Shown here in pieces: positions 56,904 to 64,000 of a DNA stretch of 64,000 nucleotides (within the stretch, counting starts at the first letter, position 1; every line of letters starts with the position of its first letter). The DNA lies in NCBI GenBank assembly GCA_029532625.1, contig JARFXM010000010.1, positions 1,674,001 to 1,738,000 of the forward strand, read 5' to 3'. The stretch comes from Lomentospora prolificans. Taxonomy: Eukaryota; Ascomycota; Sordariomycetes; Microascales; Microascaceae. The translations under genes and the position numbers were made by a program. The notes below the pieces were generated by a model, which had not been told where the DNA came from, did no database searches, and saw nothing but the letters and a program-made list of their open reading frames with translations.

Positions 56904-58930
56904 TCATCCCGTCATCGTGACCTCGTGAATGAATGGCGTTTGTGACGTGTGAGGTTGGCCGTTCCTGGAATGCAAGGCGTATTCAGAGTGTTGCCCCACA
57001 CTAGGGAGGGGAGGGACTGCTTCCATGCTAGATGCATGCTGCCTTTTAAGCCGCATGTTATCCAGGCTCTTTCTCGTGACGGTTACGGGGCGTTTCGGGG
57101 TCTTTGGTCTGGTTGAATGGTCATAGTTCAAAGGCGTCTCCATGGAAGTGAGAACCTCCATGGGCGGCGCCGACGTCGCCCATTGCTGTGGCGGCGGGGC
57201 AGGGTGCTGCTGTTGTTGAGGGTGAGGCTGTTGGGTGTATTGATGCTGCGTATGTGAATGCTGAGGAGTATGGTAGGGTTGCTGATGGTGAGCCGATGTC
57301 GTATGCTGTTGTGGTGGTTGGTGCAGGGAAGCATGTGGCTGCATCTGCTCCGGGTGCAGTACCGGATTCCCGCTCATAGGATGATCGACTCCTTCGGGAC
57401 CCGAGGGATGCTGAGAGTGAGTAATTGGTTCCTGAGCTGGAGTTGCGAAGTTGTAGCCTTCCTGCCATTGATTGATGTCGGGCGCGTGATATGGAGTTCC
57501 GGGGTGAGGCTGAGACCATGCGTCCTGATCGGTGACGAGAGGCCGGTTGACTGGGTTGGGGTTGGTCTTGCCAGGAAGAGGCCCGCCTCCCCGGGGGTCG
57601 GGGAGGAACATGTTTTGCGGCGGGGGCTTCGGCTGCTGAAGATTGAACTGAAAAGAAGGCGGCTGGTTTACCGGGAACGCAAGCTTCAAGAGAGCAGGCT
57701 TCATGAGCATCTCATGCCGAGAGGCTACTAGGGGGCAGTCCTTCTTCAAAGGACGCTTGATTCCCGGCGGGGGCTCAGGTGCATCAAGATTAGAGGACCT
57801 ATAGGGCTCACCGCCGAGTGTCCAGGCCCAGTGAAGCAAGCGCGGTGTATCATATAGATGACGGCACTCGAGCATCCTTTTAAGATCGGCGGAAGATCTA
57901 GGCTGCCACCGCAGAGCGTTTCGGACGCTCTTCTGCCAGACACACTGCTTCCACATGTCTTTCACGGCTTCTTGGCGTAGTAAGTTTTGGATCTGAGTGT
58001 AATACTCCCATTCGGCGACACAGAACCCCATGTCGAAATGCTTAGCGACGTGGTCGAAGTACTTGTCCCGTAGCGTCTTAGCTTCGTCCTCGGAGGAGGC
58101 TTCAAAGACACGATCTTTGCAGCCACGAAATCCACAGGCGAATACTAGTTGAGGACATAACTCGACGCGGGCCTTATTCGGCGGTAGGTGGATGTCGGTG
58201 TGGCAAGATTTTACGTGAGCGACGTAGGCTTTTTCGAAGTCGAAGGTGAGGGGACATCCGGCGTACTGGCAAACCCAGACAGTGTTGGTGTGGTGGAAAT
58301 TTTGGAGATGCTTCTTGAAATCACTCTTGCGGCTGAACCCAACAACAATTCCTTCTACAAAGCACATTGTGCACTCGATGGCTTTCCTAGGGGTGGAGGT
58401 GGTAACAATGGAAGTGACTGAGTGGTTTGCTTGTGTCATCGGCGAATCCGAGGTCTTGATATCCCGAGGCGGGTGAGGAGCGGAAGCTGACCATTCCCCA
58501 GATAGGCTTTGAACATCGGCCTGAAGATAGTTAGGGGCGATATCCGTTGATTCAGACCAGGCTGCCTGAGTGTTCTGAGAAATGATTGAGGCTGTTTCAG
58601 ATTGGCAGAGCGATGGCTCACTGAAGCTCAACGAGGGCACCCCACTGGCATTACTCGATAAAGTGACCTGGGACATGGTGGACATTCGAGCTGCTAGGAT
58701 GAGTTAGCAAAAGAATGGTAGAGCGAATCTGAACCAGCGAGGCGGGCTTCAATTGTTCCATAATTGAAGAGAGGAAGAGACGCACATGACTCGCCAAGGC
58801 TCCTGAGAAAAAACATGAGGTTTACTGGCCCGTATTTAGCGGCAAGCTGCACGACGGCCTGAATGTCCTCCGGCGCCATCTGATAGGCACGACTGGCATC
58901 TTGCCAGGGATTTTGGCTTGCTGAGAACAT
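56904..58930 (-). CDS. C2H2 zinc-finger protein, probable transcription factor
   Basis: Two exons, 58930-58786 (MFSASQNPWQDASRAYQMAP) and 58693-56904, joined in frame across a 92-nt intron (GTGCGT donor, GCTAAC branch) to 644 residues. Two C2H2 fingers occur near residues 155-215: CTMCFVEG...HLQNFH and CQYAGC...HVKSCH. A third, irregular Cys/His unit follows (FACGFRGCKD...HVAKHFD). The N-terminal part is Ser/Thr-rich. The C-terminal 270 residues are Pro-, Gln- and His-rich with poly-Gln/His tracts (QPHPQQQQHPAP), as in activation domains. A basic KRPVTVTRKSLDNMRLKRQ near the end may be a nuclear localisation signal. Its targets are unknown. Confidence 0.85.
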
Positions 58931-61900
58931 TGTCTCTCAATCAAACAGACAGTCCAGTTCCAGGAAGAGCGCTTCGCTCTCAGTCGATGATAGGTGCGCA
59001 AAGCGCGGACGAGGAAGGCGGCCGATGCGTCTAGCGGTACGGGCTAAAGTCAACTGGTCGGGAAAAAAAATCGAAGCAGTGAGACGGTGATCAACCCTTG
59101 ATTCAAGGTCACACCGAGATAAGATTCTCGAGGCTAGTACAACACAGTCTCATGGGCGTCAACTCGAGCCTCTCGCGATCTCACAGAGCTGTTGTTGAGG
59201 AGGCGAGGGGTTGGCGGCTATTCAAAGCAGGGTGAGAAATTATTAGCAACGTTCGTTTTGTCTTAAGGAGTGCGGAGCAATAATGGCCGCCCATTAACTG
59301 GATGAAGTTGAGATGGCGCAGGAAGGAATAGGCGAAAGTGGAGGAAAAGGGTACAGTAGAGGGTATTTGGGAAACAGGATGATAGTAGGAGGGAGGAAGC
59401 TTTTGAAGACCGAGCGAGGTCCGGGGACAGAAGCCACCTCGTCGCGATATGAGATCCAGGGCACTGGTATTGTATGTAGTATTAGGTTAGGTTATTGTTC
59501 TCTCTGAAAGAATTGATGAACAAATAATACCTGCGGCAAAGTGTACATAATGTATTATCGAGGAAAACCCAATGACAACACGTCCTTCATGGCGGGATTA
59601 TTCGAGGGAAAAGAACGGACTGCAGGCCCGAGCGGGAGCACCAGCGGGATCAACCCAGCAGGCACCACCACACCCTCTCAGGGCCGGGCCCCGACGTACT
59701 TCGTACCTCCTTCGAAGTCCAAGTCGCCATGGGCCTGTCCAGATGTTTCTTGACACACGCCCCACCCACACCCCTCTTCGATTGTCCTCAGTCCTCTCCT
59801 CACTTCCTTTTATTTAGTGCCAGCAGCAAGACCGCTGGCTGGCAGGTGCGATGGAGCGTAAAAAGGCTCTGGCAAGAATTGGATGCAGCAGGAGCAACGG
59901 CGATGGCAGGGAGATCAGGAAAGAGGAACAGCGCCGCAACTCCACACAGGGCACCATGTCAGTCAGGTTAGTTCGTGTACTCCCCGGTATTGATGACAGA
60001 TGCTGCAGTAATGAGAGGGGTCTTCAGTTGTCCCAGGACCAAAAGTATCCTGATGTCGACTGTGTTGTAATGAGGATGAAGCAGTACGAGGGAATCCTCC
60101 GTTTGGACGAGGACAACGGGGTACCTTTGTGTGAGAAGCGACATGTCAAAGTGCGCTGTAATTAGCTGCGGCACGCCTTGACAGCAGGGGTATGAACTCG
60201 CATGTCGGAGCGCATGCACCCAGCACAAGCAATGCCTCACTGGAAGGGTACGTACTCCAGCTGTCTTCCCGCAGAGCCTTCGAAGATGCAATCTATTACA
60301 AGTATTATAGGGCGGTGTATCTCTCTGCCACGACTTCCACGAGGGTAGTGCATGCTCTGGGTAATAACTCCACCACGAAAGTGACACCTCCAGCGATGGC
60401 GTTCGTTCCTCGCCGAACCAGCTCCAACAACCGACGTTGACGCAACTGCATTTTGCACTCGGTACTCAACCGGGTTGCTCCAACAGCTGGAGCCAACGTG
60501 TCGCCCGTACCATTGATACCGCGCGGAGACCAAGCGAGATCTCACAATGAAGACGCAGGGTGCATCACGGCCTTGCAACACCTGATAGATAGCTCAAACC
60601 CAATTTCTCAAGGTCAGCTCGCGACCATCAGCAGCGCACACTTGTAGACAGGCTCTCAGCAGGAACCCTGAGCCCACATTACCCAATGAAGTGGTGCTGC
60701 ATGCATGGCTTTGGCGAGCATGGGGCAGCAGGCTGAATGGGTCTGGGTGCCGTCCTGTCCGCTTCATCGGAGCCCATTGATTAGAAGTCCTCCTTAGGCA
60801 AAGGAGCACTTTTTCAAAGTTAGGTTCTACAGGTCCTATGCAAGACGACAGGGCTCGTCAATGTTAGTTCGAGACCAGAACGCGGTGGAGGTTTGTTGTA
60901 GATTCTGAGTAGTGTAGCTTCCGATCTCGAACGCATCCACTACCTTAATACATAATCCTTAGGCGGAAGCTTCGTTGCTGGGCCCGTTTCAATGGGCTTT
61001 AAATATGCCCCGCTCTCTTATGACTTGGTCCCGGACAGAGATCTATCAAGATCATTGCATTGCGTGCAAAGGCATAGCTTCGCGTGGTCTCGAGCTTAAA
61101 TTCTCATCTCACACAATACCCATGAGTTGTCTTTGCCAGACAGGCAATTGGCTGCCCTGTTACGTCTGGTCAACCTGTCCTGCAGGGGACGAGGGTGCTG
61201 CTTGATTCAATTGAGACGCCTTGCGGTGATCACACCCAGGCTGCGATGTCGATTCGGGCCTGACCCCTCTTCCATGCAGGTCGAGTGCGAACGCCACGGT
61301 TCCTTGCCCTGGATCTAGCAATAATTGTGCATAAGCGGACAGTTCATCTCGTGGACTTCGGACTCCAGACTGAAGCCAGAGAAAGGACAGAGATGTACCT
61401 TCAGACCATTGGCAACTCGGTCGCAACGAACAATGAGATTGTAGCGCAGCAACATCCAATTTCTGCACGGAGTAGTACTTTGGGGTACTTTAGTGACGCG
61501 AGAGCTATTCTTCTCTCTTGTACTAAAGTATTATGCCCTTCTCCACCATTTTCCACCCCCTTTGAGAGCATCACGCGTTACCCGTTAGCGCGGCCTCAAC
61601 TTTGCGGCCGCCAAGGAGGATAAAACCAAACTTGGGCGGAGAAGGTGCTCTCCACAGGCCGGAAGTCGTAATTCTGGACAAGCGACGAATTGAGAGGAGA
61701 GGGACAAGGTGGTATTCGACTGGGGTTTCTTTTGCCCTTGGACTGCGGTGGAAGTATCAAATCAACCCTACCAAGTGATCTCGCCAGCAATATACCTTCG
61801 CAGGGGGAATTGGCTCCGCTGCACTTGTAGATCTCGAGATGCGAGAGAAGGCTCAGGTGCTCGACCTTCAGCGGCATGGTCCCTAGCTAAGATTTGCCCC

Positions 61901-64000
61901 CTCGCTGCGTTGCTCTCTGCTACAAGGAGATGGCGAGACGGAAGGGAAGTGCTCTTGTTGCACCTCGCCCAAGGGCTTGGGGTATTTTTTTTTTTTTTTT
62001 TTTTTTTCATCTCCTTACTTTTCAACACCGGGTTTTCTCTTGTGGGAGGACGCTAAGTCTCCGAAAGTTCGATGGTCCATCCTTCTCTGGGCACTACTGG
62101 AGTGGGTGACATAGGGCCGGCACTCCAGGCTAGAACCAGTGAAAGCAGAGAATCCAGCGCCTCTCCACACTGCTGGCTGGCTACAGACCAACATAACGGT
62201 TCTGTGCAGAGGATGGCCACCGCAGTGACCATTGCTCCTTGGTTACAAATGGCACCAGGGCCACCTTCACTTCCCCAGAGTTTACAGTTATTCGGCAATC
62301 GATCATCGCTAACCTCGTTCTCGAACAACCCCAACCACCCTCCTTCTCTTTGATTCCTTCTGGCAAACAGGGTTTCTTGTCATCCTGATGACCATGTCCT
62401 TTTAAGAGAAACAAAAACAAAATTAAGATTGTGGAGTCAAGTCAAATCCGCCTATGCTGCACGACTGAATCCATGCCAAATTTGAAGCTTTGTGGATGAG
62501 CGAGGGTTCCTCAGATATGACATGCTGAAGGTGGAACGGGACAGTAGGGAATATGGTTGGCGGGGGCGGAAAGATATTCTAGAAGTTCACTAGAAGGAAA
62601 GAAAAGAGCCAAAAAGACCACTCTTGATTGTACCTTAAGAGTGAGGAACTGGAAAGAAAACCGGCCAGGGTGGGCTTGAATCGGGAATGAAGTGCGACAT
62701 GGTGATATGTGACAATGGTGCCAGCGCGGGCGCCCACCCTTGGCTGGCACGCCGACAGCTTTCAACCCCATCTGCCAGGGCCGAGACTTGGTGGGAAGCA
62801 GGCTTTCTAGAACGGTGAGTGCGGATTCCCTTACATTCTTGCTCAATGTTGAAACACATTCTCCCAGAAAGGGTCACCATGTGGGACTAGAAGTGCACCT
62901 TGCTCGCTCTTTGCCACTGGGTAAAGCCCAGGCCAAATCCCTTCCATGTTCATCTGTAGGATCGATAAGAGCCCAGAAGGTGTTCAAGAGGGCGAGCCAG
63001 CGGGTCCGTGCTCACAGCAACCAGTTCGTCGTATGAACCAAGACGCGCGGGAGGGCCAGCTTTAGAGTCGTTCCCCCTTGTCCTTACACAGGGGAGACAT
63101 ATCCTGGTGGGGGAACAGGTCTATCATCTGCGAAGTCGCATTTATCTCCAAGCGAGGTTGCTTCCAAGCATGCAGCTAACGCAAGCTGCCCGGTCCCCCA
63201 TCTGGGGAGCCCATCTCCCTTTGCTTGTTCACACCTCCTGGTCTGGGGCTGACGAATGTGGGAAGACGCCGCATAATACCAAATGTTCGAGCAATTCGCT
63301 GCTGTACGAGATAAACCCCTCCTTGAAAGTCCAGATTCGGCAAGTTGACCATCTCGACTTCTTCTTGATGACGTCTAGTTTAAAGCCTCGTACTGAGAAT
63401 CTTGCCGATCCATTCTTCGATTTTCTTTCCCTTGGGCTTCCTTCGGCAACCAGTGGTGCAATCCACCATACACTAACTACCCTTGAACATAACTCGGCCG
63501 ACCAATTGAAGGCTGGTCCGACCTGACACACAGACTCGCCAACAGGCACTACGAGAGCTCAGTGGGCCAGTCCCGCAGCGGCGAGTATCGACTTGTTCCC
63601 CGGATCCAGAACAATTTCGTAGCGTAGCGGACCTGGCAAACCCAACACCAACAGATACACGGGTGGGAAAGCCATCAAAACGGCTTACGGATATAGGTTG
63701 CGCTCCTGGTTAGGTAGTCACTAGCGGGAGTGAGCTATAGCCTCTTGTTTTGCGCTTCTCCTCGCTGCAAGCAAGAGCGTGGCAGCTTCTAATATTACGT
63801 CTGATGCTTTTGGGGAGTGAACACTGGACTGGGGGACTAACGGAATGCGGTAGGGGGTGTGCGCGTGGTACGATGCTGATCCTTTGTTGGGTAGGAGGGA
63901 GGCCAATGCCAGCCACGACCCGCTGGACCCAAACCCGTCCGAGTGTCCGGCCTCGCCGGAGGGGGTTTGAAAATGGATTCAGTCCTGAGTCGATGGTGTT
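58931..64000. other. 5 kb without a supportable gene
   Basis: Promoter of the zinc-finger gene at the left. Frames up to about 170 codons occur on both strands (for example 59968-60387 minus, 63008-63526 plus) without ATG support, family features or matching splice signals. A T run lies at 61985-62007, a TACTTCGTA word at 59697-59705, and an 8-bp inverted repeat at 61486-61493/61523-61530. A gene may start beyond the right edge. Confidence 0.45.
61985..62007 (+). repeat. poly-T run, 23 nt
   Basis: Uninterrupted T homopolymer in the gene-poor right end. Confidence 0.95.

Noticed and set aside
59968..60387. 139-codon minus-strand frame in the right gene-poor region
   Set aside because: No ATG start and no recognisable domain; the last 60 codons look coding-like but this is not enough.

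Overview
The window looks like a piece of a filamentous ascomycete chromosome (Pezizomycotina, probably a Sordariomycete). Most genes carry one to five short introns, nearly all 42-120 nt, with GTRNGT-type donors, CTRAC-like branch points and TAG/CAG acceptors. The gene set is fungal: DUF4246, a fungal F-box protein, a soluble DPM1, CSC1/OSCA, an AATase-type acyltransferase, Vps35, an HMT1-type ABC half-transporter, Sgt2, galactokinase, and a copper-metallothionein with the Neurospora cysteine spacing. The species cannot be named from the sequence alone.

Layout, left to right. 0-6.3 kb: four minus-strand genes, namely a DUF4246 protein cut by the left edge, an F-box-like protein, a PCI-type protein and dolichol-phosphate mannosyltransferase. 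7.9-9 kb: a plus-strand Glu/Lys/Ala-rich, probably nuclear protein behind a 5'UTR intron. 9.5-10.8 kb: a complete Tc1-like DD34E transposon with perfect 23-bp terminal repeats and a TA duplication. After 3.6 kb without a clear gene come a CSC1-like channel (14.5-17.7 kb), a minus-strand acyltransferase (19.8-21.3 kb), a large tail-region membrane-anchored protein with LDEI repeats (22-25.5 kb) and a transferrin-receptor/Tre1-like M28 pseudo-peptidase (26.4-29.1 kb). It converges on the retromer gene VPS35 (30-33 kb). A GPI-anchored PEBP-like protein (35.6-36.7 kb) precedes 5.8 kb of gene-poor DNA and the HMT1-like ABC transporter (42.5-46.1 kb). Then come SGT2, a RING-CH membrane ubiquitin ligase, a 25-residue metallothionein that is easily missed (53.0 kb), galactokinase and a C2H2 zinc-finger protein. 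The last 5 kb hold no gene I can support.

Most genes are unrelated housekeeping functions. Two themes recur. Metal handling: a metallothionein and an HMT1-type transporter lie 7 kb apart, with a Tre1-like protein (in yeast a Rsp5 adaptor controlling metal transporters) also in the window. Membrane trafficking and quality control: Vps35, Tre1-like, RING-CH ligase and Sgt2. Whether either is more than coincidence is inference. The most unusual points are the spliced C-terminal extension of the ABC transporter carrying a PAM2-like (poly(A)-binding-protein docking) motif, the metallothionein, the intact transposon, and the loss of zinc-site residues in the M28-like protein. Several gene starts and ends given here rest on splice junctions I assembled by hand; all of them keep frame.
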